A DNA stretch of 8,450 nt from Legionellaceae bacterium (GCA_023266075.1 JAHFRX010000063.1:1-8450); one strand, 5' to 3'; positions 1-7,828 are shown, counted from the stretch's first letter. Numbers and translations: made by a program. Notes: generated by a model not told the origin, from the sequence alone.

Positions 1-1624
1 TATAGTATTTTCCATAAGGATTGGGAATGGCGTTTGCTGGTAAATAAGTGCCGCGGATATAATCGTAACGCACTTCAACGTTGTACCGATTAGAGGGAAT
101 AAGACCAATACCAGGACCCAATTCCGCGTAATTGTTATAAAACAATCGTTGTATATCATACACAACAATCCCTCTTGCATAAATATTAACCACGCTACTC
201 TTGTATTGTAAAATATGAATGCCCTGATGTGATTTTGCAACACCAATGACATTATTTTGATAACGAGAAAAGTAGGTCAAATTGTTATAATAAAGACTAT
301 AGTAGTCCAGACTCCAACGCGGATTATCATAGTATGCAGCTTTTTTTCCAGCTTCTTGATAGTACATATAACCGCCTCGAAAATCACTTCTCCAACGCGG
401 TCTATCACGATAAATGAGGTCATAAGCAGCCCCCATCTCACCGTAAAGAATGAGGGGGATTTTTTTGAGTGGCGACATTTGTGTACCAACTCCCGTGATT
501 TGAACATCATCTTCAAAAATTTGTGATATTTGTCCTAGACTGGCCGATTTGGATTGATTATCACTTGTTGTTTGTGAAAAAATATACGTGCGTGTTTTCC
601 AAGCATTTTTTTGCTCCACGCCTAAGCGCTCGATAAATTGTGTCACAGTGAGACCAAAGCGTGATTGTGTAAATGGCATTGCAAAAAATTCACCAAAGTA
701 AGGTGTACTCAGCAGTTTCGTTTGTTGGCCACGCAATGTTGTCATGGCATTTTCAGCGTTTAGAATGGTGGTTTTATTAGAATTATCATACCTCGCCCAT
801 TGGAAATAACGATACGCTATTTTATTTTCTTGACGATCGTTGTACAAATAAGCCAGTTGCATCGCTAATTGTGGATCGTGTGTTATCGCATAAGCTCGCG
901 TTAAATAATTTATTGCAAGCGATTGTCGATGCAATACAATGGCCAAAAATCCAGCCTCTTTAAGCGCTGTAACATCACCAGGATGTTGCCTTAAATAATG
1001 TTGTATTTCGGAAAAAGCATGTGTTTTACGCACATGAAGTAGTGCATAAAAACGCGCCAAGCCCGTTGGCTTTTTAACGACAATCGCTTTTGAGTCAGAG
1101 GATGCCACGACCTTCACTTGAGGAGATACTGTTGTTACAATTTTTGCGGAATCATCTTGATAAAAAGGTAAAAATGACGCCATAGCATCAATACCAACAC
1201 GGGCTTTTTCTCGCCAAAGATAAGAGGGCTCATCGAGTAGGGCTTGTTGAAATAAAACGGATGATTTTTTCCAATATCCTTCTTGGTAGTATGCATATCC
1301 AAGTTGATAGGTGTAAGCACTCATACCGGGTACACGTTGATGTATGCGTTGCAACAAAGGGATGGCTTCATGGTAATTTTCCTCCGCCAATAACCATTGA
1401 CTGAGCTCGATCATCGCCGGTAAATCATTGTGACTTTGCTGCAAAATAATGTCCAATGCTTTACGTGCGGCAATGGGGTTTTTAAATTTATTATGATAAT
1501 ATTTATCCATCAACACATGAGGATCTCGAGGAAAATTGGAAGAACGATGAATTGCAAACAAAGCAAGTACGACAAAAGTAAGAATAAAAATTGCAAAAAG
1601 TTTAAGAAATATTCGCTTGAGCAT
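1..1624 (-). CDS. TPR protein with NfrA-like outer-membrane C-terminal part (3' end cut by window)
   Basis: The open frame starts at ATG 1624 and runs off the left edge after 541 codons. Residues 4-26 are a hydrophobic segment after MLKR, either a signal peptide or a membrane anchor. Residues about 35-145 and 205-280 are helical and TPR-like (for example EENYHEAIPLLQRIHQRVPG and the repeated YQLGYAYYQEGYWKKSSVLF pattern). From about 305 the character changes to aromatic-rich alternating segments (RPRWRSDFRGGYMYY, DNPRWSLDYYSLYYNNLTYF, LGPGIGLIPSNRYNVEVRYDYI). These resemble the C-terminal part of NfrA (phage N4 adsorption protein A) and of other TPR-plus-barrel exopolysaccharide export proteins. 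The likely location is the cell envelope, with a barrel-like end in the outer membrane. It begins 17 bp after the pilin stop and has no clear Shine-Dalgarno, which suggests dependence on pilin translation. The ATG at 1635 is in another frame and was not used. The family is likely; the substrate or partner is unknown. Confidence 0.8.
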   Translation of the reverse strand, partial: MLKRIFLKLFAIFILTFVVLALFAIHRSSNFPRDPHVLMDKYYHNKFKNPIAARKALDIILQQSHNDLPAMIELSQWLLAEENYHEAIPLLQRIHQRVPGMSAYTYQLGYAYYQEGYWKKSSVLFQQALLDEPSYLWREKARVGIDAMASFLPFYQDDSAKIVTTVSPQVKVVASSDSKAIVVKKPTGLARFYALLHVRKTHAFSEIQHYLRQHPGDVTALKEAGFLAIVLHRQSLAINYLTRAYAITHDPQLAMQLAYLYNDRQENKIAYRYFQWARYDNSNKTTILNAENAMTTLRGQQTKLLSTPYFGEFFAMPFTQSRFGLTVTQFIERLGVEQKNAWKTRTYIFSQTTSDNQSKSASLGQISQIFEDDVQITGVGTQMSPLKKIPLILYGEMGAAYDLIYRDRPRWRSDFRGGYMYYQEAGKKAAYYDNPRWSLDYYSLYYNNLTYFSRYQNNVIGVAKSHQGIHILQYKSSVVNIYARGIVVYDIQRLFYNNYAELGPGIGLIPSNRYNVEVRYDYIRGTYLPANAIPNPYGKYY

Positions 1625-1641
1625 ATTATTTGCATAAACCG

Positions 1642-2049
1642 TTAATGACACATAGACGGCACATATCGCTTATCCAAAGTACCAAGATGACAAGTCCAAT
1701 TTAAATCTCCTGTTCTATATAGTGTTGGTGTCAGTATCAACGTGCCTTCTTGCATTTTTTGTGTATACGTAATTGTAATTTCGCCCGCTGTATTGATTGC
1801 AATTTCTTGTACGTTTTCTGTAGACGATGGCGAGACGTAATGCGTTTCATCTTGTGTATTCGGTAAATGATGTGTGGTCAAAACATAATCAGCAACGGCA
1901 AGTTTTGCAACTTCAGCTAAATGTAATCCTTCGCTCACGCGTGCTTTCATAACGTACGTTTGATATGTGGGGATCGCAAAAGAAGCAAGCACACCAATAA
2001 TCGCGATCACAATCATTAACTCAAGTAACGAAAATCCTTTTTCCTGCAT
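1642..2049 (-). CDS. Type IV pilin (PilA/PilE-like major or minor pilin)
   Basis: This is a 135-residue class IVa prepilin. It has a short basic leader MQEKG, cleavage expected between G5 and F6, and then the N-methylated Phe and the key Glu at mature position 5 (FSLLE). A hydrophobic helix follows to about residue 28 (MIVIAIIGVLASFAIP), then the family pattern YQTYVMKARVSEGLHLAEVAKLAV. The C-terminal D-region disulfide pair is visible as C120 and C134, in WTC...VPSMC. Length and layout are typical of PilA/PilE in Legionella relatives. The product would be processed by PilD and polymerised into a pilus used for adhesion, twitching or DNA uptake. A good Shine-Dalgarno (AAGGA, 2056-2060) sits 6 nt before the ATG. 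No other pilus gene is in the window, so major versus minor pilin cannot be decided. Confidence 0.93.
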   Translation of the reverse strand: MQEKGFSLLELMIVIAIIGVLASFAIPTYQTYVMKARVSEGLHLAEVAKLAVADYVLTTHHLPNTQDETHYVSPSSTENVQEIAINTAGEITITYTQKMQEGTLILTPTLYRTGDLNWTCHLGTLDKRYVPSMCH

Positions 2050-2075
2050 AACACATCCTTATGATACGCGCATTC

Positions 2076-3056
2076 TCATGATGAGCGTAATCGATTATCT
2101 TGTTGTTTCTCTTTCTTTAGCATACGCCTTTTTAGGATGATGTCTGTGACCTCTCCGCCAATGTGTGTTTCTCCACGTTTTTTGGCTAATTGGTGTTGTT
2201 TTTCACGCTCTAAATATCGCTGTTGCTGAGTTGTTGAACGACTCGCACAATGTGGACAGCTCACACCTTGCGCGTAAAAAGCACTTTTCTTATCTTCATC
2301 AGTAATGGGAAAGCGACAAGCATGACATTGATCATACTGTCCTTTTTGTAATTGATGATTGACAGCAACACGCTCATCAAATACAAAACACTCACCTTCC
2401 CATAACGACGCCTCTTCAGGGATCTCTTCGAGATATTTAAGAATACCACCTTCTAAATGATAAACCTCTTCAAAACCTAATTGTTTTAAATATGCCGTTG
2501 ATTTTTCACAGCGAATACCACCGGTACAAAACATAGCGACTTTTTTATGTTTTCGGGGGTCGAGATGATGTTTGACATACTCAGGAAACTCTCTAAATGT
2601 TTCAGTTTTAGGATTAAGCGAACCCTTAAATGTACCAATTTGTACTTCATAATCATTTCGTGTATCGACAACCGCTACAGATTCATCTGTAATTAATTGA
2701 TTCCAATCTTTTGGTTTCACATACGTCCCAACAATTGTTTGAGGATCAATCGCCTCAATACCCATGGTCACAATTTCTTTTTTAAGTTTTACTTTTCTGC
2801 GATTAAAGGGCAAGACATCTGTAAAAGACTCTTTATAAGGGATGCTCTGGAAACAAGGGTACTGTGAGAACCACGTATATAGCGCTTGAATAGCGTCTTG
2901 ACTTCCTGCAACAGTCCCATTGATACCCTCTTTTGCCAGCAATAATGTCCCGAAAATTTGATTTTTTTGCATAAAATCTAGCAATGGTTGTCGATAAGAT
3001 TCAAAATTTTCTAACGTCACAAATTTATATAACGCTGAAACAACATACGTAGGCAT
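2076..3056 (-). CDS. trhO: tRNA uridine(34) hydroxylase, rhodanese family (YceA/TrhO)
   Basis: The product is 326 residues long. Residues about 1-95 form the N-terminal acylphosphatase-like domain of the family (ALYKFV, then FGTLLLAKEGINGTVAG). A rhodanese domain spans about 120-215, with VVDTRNDYEVQIGTF and the active-site loop CTGGIRCEKS; C177 is the expected catalytic cysteine and C183 the conserved second one. A C-terminal part carries CxxC pairs C244/C247 and C267/C270, which could hold zinc. TrhO installs 5-hydroxyuridine at the wobble position of certain tRNAs, in the cytoplasm and using oxygen. The ATG at 3056 gives the family N-terminus (MPTYVVSALYKF), but no clear Shine-Dalgarno precedes it. 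The gene lies 58 bp after the aminopeptidase stop and 26 bp before the pilin start. The neighbours do not obviously share its function. Confidence 0.95.
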   Translation of the reverse strand: MPTYVVSALYKFVTLENFESYRQPLLDFMQKNQIFGTLLLAKEGINGTVAGSQDAIQALYTWFSQYPCFQSIPYKESFTDVLPFNRRKVKLKKEIVTMGIEAIDPQTIVGTYVKPKDWNQLITDESVAVVDTRNDYEVQIGTFKGSLNPKTETFREFPEYVKHHLDPRKHKKVAMFCTGGIRCEKSTAYLKQLGFEEVYHLEGGILKYLEEIPEEASLWEGECFVFDERVAVNHQLQKGQYDQCHACRFPITDEDKKSAFYAQGVSCPHCASRSTTQQQRYLEREKQHQLAKKRGETHIGGEVTDIILKRRMLKKEKQQDNRLRSS

Positions 3057-3114
3057 AACGTGTCAACTTAAAATAAAACCGCATTTTCTCATATTTTAAC
3101 TATAAAAACAGCTT

Positions 3115-4473
3115 TTATGTAAATTTCTTCCCACAGCGCTCCATCAAATAAGCAGCAACGGCCATCATTGCCATTGCCTCTCCGCCTTCAGGGTGTCCTG
3201 GCCTTGAGCGTTCATTCCAGGCCATCGTATCAAAATGCGCCCATGGGATATTGCCATCGATAAAGCGCTCTAAAAATAAAGCCGCTGTGATAGCACCGGC
3301 ATAGGATGAAGAGGTCGAGTTTGAGAGATCAGCAATGATAGAGTCGTTCATCCGTGCATAATCTTTAAACAAAGGCATCCGCCAGATAGCGTCTTCTGTT
3401 TTTTCTGAGGCTTGCATCAGTTGATGCGCAAGCTTATCATTGTTTGTAAACAAGGCTGAAATTTGTGTCCCTACAGCGACACGTGCAGCTCCTGTGAGTG
3501 TCGCAAAATCAACAATTAAATCCGGTTTTTGTTCGCTTGCGTAAGCCAATGCATCAGCTAGGATTAATCGGCCTTCAGCATCTGTATTATCGATTTCTAC
3601 ACTTAACCCATTGCGCATCGTCAACACATCTCCAGGTCGATACGACTCACTACTAATCGCATTCTCAACAGAAGGAATAATCACTGTTAAACGTATCGGT
3701 AGGCGTGCCATTAACACCCACTCTGCAAGACCAATTGCAATTGCCGCCCCACCCATATCTTTTTTCATCAAACGCATTGAGGACGCTGTTTTAATATCCA
3801 ACCCCCCTGAATCAAAGCAAACTCCTTTTCCAACAATCACCACATGCGGATGTGATTTTTCGCCATAGGTCAAAAAAGCAATCCGTGGCTCAACACACGC
3901 GCCACGTCCCACGGCGTGTACTGCAGGAAAATTTTGCTCAAGTAACTCACGCCCGACCCATTGCGTAAATGTGGCATGATATGCTTCAGCAACACGTTTT
4001 AATGCCTGCACTAACGCTTCTGGATGCATATCATTCGCAGGCGAATTGATTAAATTTCGCGCCAAAAAACGTGACGAGACTTCTGGTAAAAGTTGATTTA
4101 ATTGCGTTGATGTTACGCATAAACGCCGATACAACTGTTCTTTTTTCTTGTACGTGTGAAATTGATACTGCGCAAGGGACCACATGACTAACGCTTTTAG
4201 TGATAACCTCTTCGCCGGCTGATATATCCCTTCGGGAAGATGCGTCACCACATGAGCAATAGCATCCGCATCCGACTTTTCATGACCAATATACACGGTG
4301 ATGAGCTTACCCTTCTTACCTACACAGGCAATCTCACCTAACTTGCCTGTAAAATGCTGAATAGCCAAAGCATTACGTACAGAAGCAGATAATCTTGAAA
4401 TGCTTTCTTTTTTCAATAAAATCAATAGGAGGGGTTTCTCTGCTGTGAGTTCATAAAAATTATGCACGTTCAT
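3115..4473 (-). CDS. M17 family leucyl aminopeptidase (PepA/PepB-like, short form)
   Basis: This is a cytosolic two-metal aminopeptidase that removes N-terminal residues from peptides. With the ATG start it has 452 residues, shorter than the roughly 500 of E. coli PepA; the difference is in the N-terminal domain. The metal and catalytic residues are all present: K216 and D221 in VGKGVCFDSGG, K228 in LDIK, D239 in MKKDMGG, and D298, E300 and R302 in the signature NTDAEGRL. A GTG six codons upstream (4491) would also be in frame. The ATG at 4473 is preferred because a strong AAAGGAG lies 5 nt before it. The first 14 bp overlap the end of murJ, so the two are probably translated in a coupled way. 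The exact orthologue (PepA, PepB or another M17 branch) is not settled, so no symbol is given. Confidence 0.92.
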   Translation of the reverse strand: MNVHNFYELTAEKPLLLILLKKESISRLSASVRNALAIQHFTGKLGEIACVGKKGKLITVYIGHEKSDADAIAHVVTHLPEGIYQPAKRLSLKALVMWSLAQYQFHTYKKKEQLYRRLCVTSTQLNQLLPEVSSRFLARNLINSPANDMHPEALVQALKRVAEAYHATFTQWVGRELLEQNFPAVHAVGRGACVEPRIAFLTYGEKSHPHVVIVGKGVCFDSGGLDIKTASSMRLMKKDMGGAAIAIGLAEWVLMARLPIRLTVIIPSVENAISSESYRPGDVLTMRNGLSVEIDNTDAEGRLILADALAYASEQKPDLIVDFATLTGAARVAVGTQISALFTNNDKLAHQLMQASEKTEDAIWRMPLFKDYARMNDSIIADLSNSTSSSYAGAITAALFLERFIDGNIPWAHFDTMAWNERSRPGHPEGGEAMAMMAVAAYLMERCGKKFT

Positions 4474-6043
4474 CTTTACTCCTTTGCCCACGAAACTCTG
4501 AGGGTCTTATCCCGACGATTGCCAAACTGACAACATAAACAATTAAAGCGCTCACAACATGTCCTAATAACAATAACAAACGCAATCCAAGCGGCTCTTT
4601 CATCCAGTACATTAGATCATGCGTCATCGTGTGTAAGTAAATCGCAAGTGAAATATTTGCGATAAATAATTGCAAAAGAAAGCGTGACCACCCTTTGGAG
4701 GGCTGATAATCACCGCGTCGTCGTAACTTTATCATCAAGATGGTGCAATTTAAGTAACCGGCCAACGTAGAGGCCAAGGTGAGTCCTGCATGCGCTAATG
4801 GGAAAATAAATAGCGCGCATAGGATTGAGTTTACAATCATCGCCCACACACCCGCTTTCACAGGCGTTTTGATATCTTGACGTGCGTAAAACCCAGAAGC
4901 CAACACTTTGACCATCATAAACGCTGGCACGCCCATACTTAACATAATTAAACTTTTTTGTGTTTGTAACACATCCACCGCAGTAAACTTACCATAAGCA
5001 AAACAACTCACTATCATGGGCATCGAAAAAACAGAAAGACCAACCGCGGCCGGAACACCAATCAATAACAGTAGGCGTAACCCCCAATCTAGCGCATTTG
5101 AAAAATGCTCTACATGCTGCTCTGCATGCTTTTTTGAAAGATGCGGTAAAACAACAGTTGCAATCGCCACACCAAAGACGCCTAACGGAAAATCAGTTAA
5201 TCTATCGGTATAAAAAAGCCAGGTGACACTGCCTACTTTTAAAAACGACGCAAACACGGTGTCAATCATTAAATTCAATTGTGCAATAGACACACCAAAT
5301 AAAGCGGGCACCATTAATTTTAAAACACGCCTCACGCCATCATCTGAAAAATAAACACGCGGCTTGACCAATAAGCCACGATGCCATAAAAATGGAATTT
5401 GAAAAAGTAATTGCGCAATCCCTGCAATCAAGACGCCCCACGCCAGTGCCAGCACCGGCGTATGAAAATGAGGACTTACACAAATTGCTGCAATAATCAT
5501 ACAAATATTAAGTAACACCGGCGTAATAGCCGGCACACCAAAGTATCCATAGGTATTTAAAACGGCTCCGGCCATCGCCGTAAGAGAAATCAACATCAAA
5601 TAAGGAAAAGTTAAACGCAGCATCTCTGTTGCAAGCAGGGTCCGTGATGCATCTTCTCCAAATCCCGGTGCAAATAAAAACACAATCCCCGGTGCTAAAA
5701 TCACACCCAGTACGGTAATCAGCGTTAAAACAGAGGATAAAGTTCCCGCAATACGTGCAATGAATAATCGAACATCCGTCACTTCACGTGTTTTTTGGTA
5801 TTCGGCAAGCACAGGCACAAAGGCTTGAGAAAAGGCACCTTCCGCAAATAAACGACGCATAAAATTGGGAATTCTAAACGCAATAATAAAAGCATCCATC
5901 CCAGCTTCTGCACCGAAAAATTGCGCCAAAATCATATCGCGCGCAAAACCAAGAACTCTTGAAATAAATGTCATCAATGACACAAGAGAGGTAGAGCGCA
6001 GCAAGCTTTGCTGTTTTGTTGTAATTACTGCCGTTTTCGCCAT
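4460..6043 (-). CDS. murJ: Lipid II flippase MurJ (MviN)
   Basis: This inner-membrane MOP-superfamily transporter flips undecaprenyl-linked lipid II to the periplasmic face for cell wall synthesis. The 527-residue product matches MurJ throughout and is rich in hydrophobic segments, consistent with the 14 helices of the family. Essential residues known from E. coli MurJ (R18, R24, D39, R52, E57, D269, R270) have visible counterparts: R29 and R35 in SRVLGFARD, D50 in GMDAF, R63 and E68 in FMRRLFAEGAFSQAF, and D280-R281 in FYTDRLTDFPLGVFGVA. It should therefore be functional. The start is ATG 6043 (MAKTAVITTKQQ); an in-frame TTG at 6058 would add five residues. Neither has a clear Shine-Dalgarno. 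The stop overlaps the aminopeptidase start by 14 bp. murG lies one gene upstream, so successive lipid II steps are loosely clustered here. Confidence 0.96.
   Translation of the reverse strand: MAKTAVITTKQQSLLRSTSLVSLMTFISRVLGFARDMILAQFFGAEAGMDAFIIAFRIPNFMRRLFAEGAFSQAFVPVLAEYQKTREVTDVRLFIARIAGTLSSVLTLITVLGVILAPGIVFLFAPGFGEDASRTLLATEMLRLTFPYLMLISLTAMAGAVLNTYGYFGVPAITPVLLNICMIIAAICVSPHFHTPVLALAWGVLIAGIAQLLFQIPFLWHRGLLVKPRVYFSDDGVRRVLKLMVPALFGVSIAQLNLMIDTVFASFLKVGSVTWLFYTDRLTDFPLGVFGVAIATVVLPHLSKKHAEQHVEHFSNALDWGLRLLLLIGVPAAVGLSVFSMPMIVSCFAYGKFTAVDVLQTQKSLIMLSMGVPAFMMVKVLASGFYARQDIKTPVKAGVWAMIVNSILCALFIFPLAHAGLTLASTLAGYLNCTILMIKLRRRGDYQPSKGWSRFLLQLFIANISLAIYLHTMTHDLMYWMKEPLGLRLLLLLGHVVSALIVYVVSLAIVGIRPSEFRGQRSKDERA
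4479..4485 (-). promoter_or_regulatory. Shine-Dalgarno that sets the aminopeptidase start
   Basis: AAAGGAG on the minus strand lies 5 nt upstream of ATG 4473 and inside the 3' end of murJ. It supports the internal ATG rather than the in-frame GTG at 4491, which would lie upstream of this site. Confidence 0.75.
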
Positions 6044-6137
6044 TATCACATCGTTCAAATCATTAAGCTCAGCTATTCTTGTGTAAACGCCTCATTTATT
6101 CAAGCATTTTTTAGCCTTGATTGCTGTTCTCAGCCTG

Positions 6138-6160
6138 AAAACTCGATTTCGCGGGTTTTT
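6138..6160. terminator. Weak hairpin between the 537-aa gene and murJ, possible terminator
   Basis: Arms AAAACTCG (6138-6145) and CGGGTTTT (6152-6159) enclose a 6-nt loop. Seven Watson-Crick pairs and one G-T pair form when read on the plus strand, followed by one more T. On the minus strand, the direction of the genes, the same stem has an A-C mismatch and ends in UUUU. It lies 19 bp after the stop of the upstream gene. It is at best a weak intrinsic terminator. Confidence 0.3.
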
Positions 6161-6178
6161 ATCAAGCTTGCCTATGTT

Positions 6179-7792
6179 TTACATCATTGAACAACAATTA
6201 GAGTCTTGCAATATGGCCCAATCATCTTCTTTCGGTGGTGGTTCGTTAATTCTGACCTGGAGGTCTGATTTGGGTTCTACCTGTGGTTTAAATAGTGTGC
6301 CTGCTTTATTGGAAGCTGATAATTGATAACGTGGTGACATTGATTTATCTGATTGCAGCTCATGATCTCGATCTGGGATCAGATTACGATCAAAATAGTG
6401 CCGAATTTGTGCAACCAAATGTTCGTGAGGAACCCTGCACGCGCATGCTTCATCTTTTTGAGATATGCTATCTAAGAGGTTTGTAAAAAGAGTCGCTGGA
6501 ATAAAGTATCCTTTCATCGTTTTATTGGGCAGCATAAAGCCTGAGTAAGATGCTGTTCTGTTCAAATAATGCCTAACATCATCCATTTCATTTTCCGCGC
6601 TAATGATATACAAATGATCCGGTTTGAACATGTGAATTACCTCATTCACCTCGTGACTGACATGGTGTTCAGTGACATCGCTATGAAATGTCGGCTCAAT
6701 AACCAAGCGTACTCGCCCAAAACCAAGTCGTCCTTTTAATAATTGTACATATTGAATAAAATGCACCTGTGTCATGGGATGAAGCGGGCGGTCAATTGAG
6801 ATCAACGTGTTTGGGGTTCGTTGTTTATGTCCCAGCGGAATGATATTTGGTTGAATAAAATCATACGTTTGTGTAATAGAATCATACAAAAAAACAAGAC
6901 TTTGTTCATAACTTGTCGTGCTCAGGACAGTAGTCACATAACCATCCTTGTCTAAATATCTGGGACTTAAAATATAAAGTGTCAAAGGAATTGAAGTATG
7001 AGAAATTCGATGCGGCAACGATCTTAATTTATGCAGCATTTCAATAGATGTCATTTGAGTATCATGAGATGCGGCTAAGTGTGCTTGAAGATCACCAAAA
7101 GCAAGCCATGCTCCGCACATAAGGGTATCTGGTGGGGTGTAACCATACTGAGTAGGCTTTCGATTAAGATAATTATTCATCTCTTTTTGATATAAAATTT
7201 GATCAGGCGAGGTGATTGAGGCAGAGCTAATTAACGATTCATGCGCAAGGCATACACCAAAGTCGATTTCATATTCATCTTCAATCGTTTGGGTTGGATG
7301 ATATGCACGACCCTCAAAGACAAAAATGAGTTTTTTCGGCGCAAGTTGTGAGATAAAATGGCTAAAATCGGCAGAAATGGTCTGCTCATTCGGTCTACCT
7401 AGATTCGGTGGGCACACCAGCTGCAGGTCAACAACCATTCTTTTTTTACCCAATATGACTTGCAACTGCTCCAAATAACCTTGAACATACTCATTTAGCT
7501 CCTGGATTGATAACTGCCTGGTTTTTAATGTTTTGCATTGTTTAGCGCGAGTTTTAAGATCTAGTTCGATGATCTTAAGCGGCGAGAGTCCTGTGCCATT
7601 TTCTATGATGTGATAATCATCGTCTTTTTCATTAAATGATATGCACATGTACGGTAACGCTGAGGATAAAGGAAATATAGCTTTGAAAAGGCCAAAATTT
7701 AGGCATGAAATGCGTTCATCTAAAACATAGAGGGTAAAATTAGTATCTTCAATCGGTTGTACTGCATGTTCACGTGCTTTTTTCTCTTGCAT
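6179..7792 (-). CDS. Unrecognised two-repeat protein with LIR-like and CaaX-like C-terminus; candidate secreted effector
   Basis: I recognise no family for this 537-residue protein. It has no signal peptide and no obvious membrane segment. Two diverged copies of one domain are visible, at about residues 19-238 and 270-440. Matching anchors include FTLYVLDERIS/LTLYILSPRYL, FISQLAPKKLIFVFEG/VIHMFKPDHLYIISAE and YLNRKPTQYGY/YLNRTASYSGF. A hydrophilic, probably disordered tail (about 445-537) follows. It ends in an acidic segment with DDWAIL (residues 523-528) and then NCCSMM, whose last four residues fit a CaaX prenylation box. The acidic tail also resembles C-terminal secretion signals of Dot/Icm substrates. 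A host-directed effector is therefore plausible, but this is inference. The start at ATG 7792 has a purine-rich GAGAGA a few bases upstream. The gene stands alone, with 117 and 135 bp gaps, and so probably has its own promoter; a PmrA-like site lies upstream. The open frame is intact. Confidence 0.85.
   Translation of the reverse strand: MQEKKAREHAVQPIEDTNFTLYVLDERISCLNFGLFKAIFPLSSALPYMCISFNEKDDDYHIIENGTGLSPLKIIELDLKTRAKQCKTLKTRQLSIQELNEYVQGYLEQLQVILGKKRMVVDLQLVCPPNLGRPNEQTISADFSHFISQLAPKKLIFVFEGRAYHPTQTIEDEYEIDFGVCLAHESLISSASITSPDQILYQKEMNNYLNRKPTQYGYTPPDTLMCGAWLAFGDLQAHLAASHDTQMTSIEMLHKLRSLPHRISHTSIPLTLYILSPRYLDKDGYVTTVLSTTSYEQSLVFLYDSITQTYDFIQPNIIPLGHKQRTPNTLISIDRPLHPMTQVHFIQYVQLLKGRLGFGRVRLVIEPTFHSDVTEHHVSHEVNEVIHMFKPDHLYIISAENEMDDVRHYLNRTASYSGFMLPNKTMKGYFIPATLFTNLLDSISQKDEACACRVPHEHLVAQIRHYFDRNLIPDRDHELQSDKSMSPRYQLSASNKAGTLFKPQVEPKSDLQVRINEPPPKEDDWAILQDSNCCSMM
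6182..6232 (-). other. C-terminal LIR-like plus CaaX-like segment (residues 521-537)
   Basis: The last 17 codons encode K-E-D-D-W-A-I-L, then Q-D-S-N-C-C-S-M-M and a TAA stop. DDWAIL fits the LC3-interacting consensus: acidic residues, an aromatic residue, two residues, then Leu/Ile/Val. CSMM fits CaaX, and a terminal Met favours farnesyltransferase. C533 next to the prenylatable C534 could be a second lipidation site. The motifs are read directly; their function is inferred. Confidence 0.45.
6473..6985 (-). repeat. Domain copy B of the 537-aa protein (residues about 270-440)
   Basis: This is the second, more compact copy. Landmarks in the same order are LYILSPRYL, TYDFIQPNIIPLGH, RPLHPMTQ...GFGRVRLVIEP, PDHLYIISAE and YLNRTASYSGFMLPNKTMKG. 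Spacing from the first to the second landmark is nearly the same in both copies (40 and 39 residues), which supports true duplication rather than chance similarity. Confidence 0.65.
7079..7738 (-). repeat. Domain copy A of the 537-aa protein (residues about 19-238)
   Basis: This is the first copy of an internal protein-level duplication. Landmarks in order are LYVLDERIS, DYHIIENGTGLSPL, RQLSIQEL...GKKRMVVDLQLVCPP, PKKLIFVFEG and YLNRKPTQYGYTPPDTLMCG. Compared with copy B it carries about 38 extra residues between the FVFEG strand and the YLNR motif (roughly 162-207). The DNA sequences of the two copies are too diverged to show as a nucleotide repeat. Confidence 0.65.
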
Positions 7793-7828
7793 AAGATTCT
7801 CTCTATATGATCATGTCCAATGCTTTCA

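Noticed and set aside
257..526. Plus-strand open frame of 89 codons
   Set aside because: It lies wholly antisense to the well-supported TPR/NfrA-like gene, has no recognisable domain, and looks like a shadow frame.
3061..3066. Perfect TTGACA on the minus strand just before trhO
   Set aside because: It ends 4 nt before the start codon, and a -10 box at normal spacing would fall inside the coding region, where no good match is seen.
3068..3099. 7-bp inverted repeat TTAAAAT/ATTTTAA between the aminopeptidase and trhO
   Set aside because: It is purely AU-paired with an 18-nt loop and no proper U tract, so it is weak as a terminator and expected in AT-rich DNA.
3611..3868. Plus-strand open frame of 85 codons
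   Set aside because: Antisense to the conserved catalytic core of the M17 aminopeptidase; no independent support.
6044..6058. TTG start that would extend MurJ by five residues
   Set aside because: No Shine-Dalgarno supports it, and ATG 6043 gives a normal MurJ N-terminus; it remains possible but less likely.
6061..6110. Possible sigma-70 promoter for murJ (TTTACA with TAATGA on the minus strand)
   Set aside because: The -10 match is poor and spacing is 16 bp; not strong enough to list as a feature.
5865..6326. Several short plus-strand open frames across the murJ start and the end of the 537-aa gene
   Set aside because: They overlap each other and the real genes in antisense, with no ribosome site or motif to favour them.
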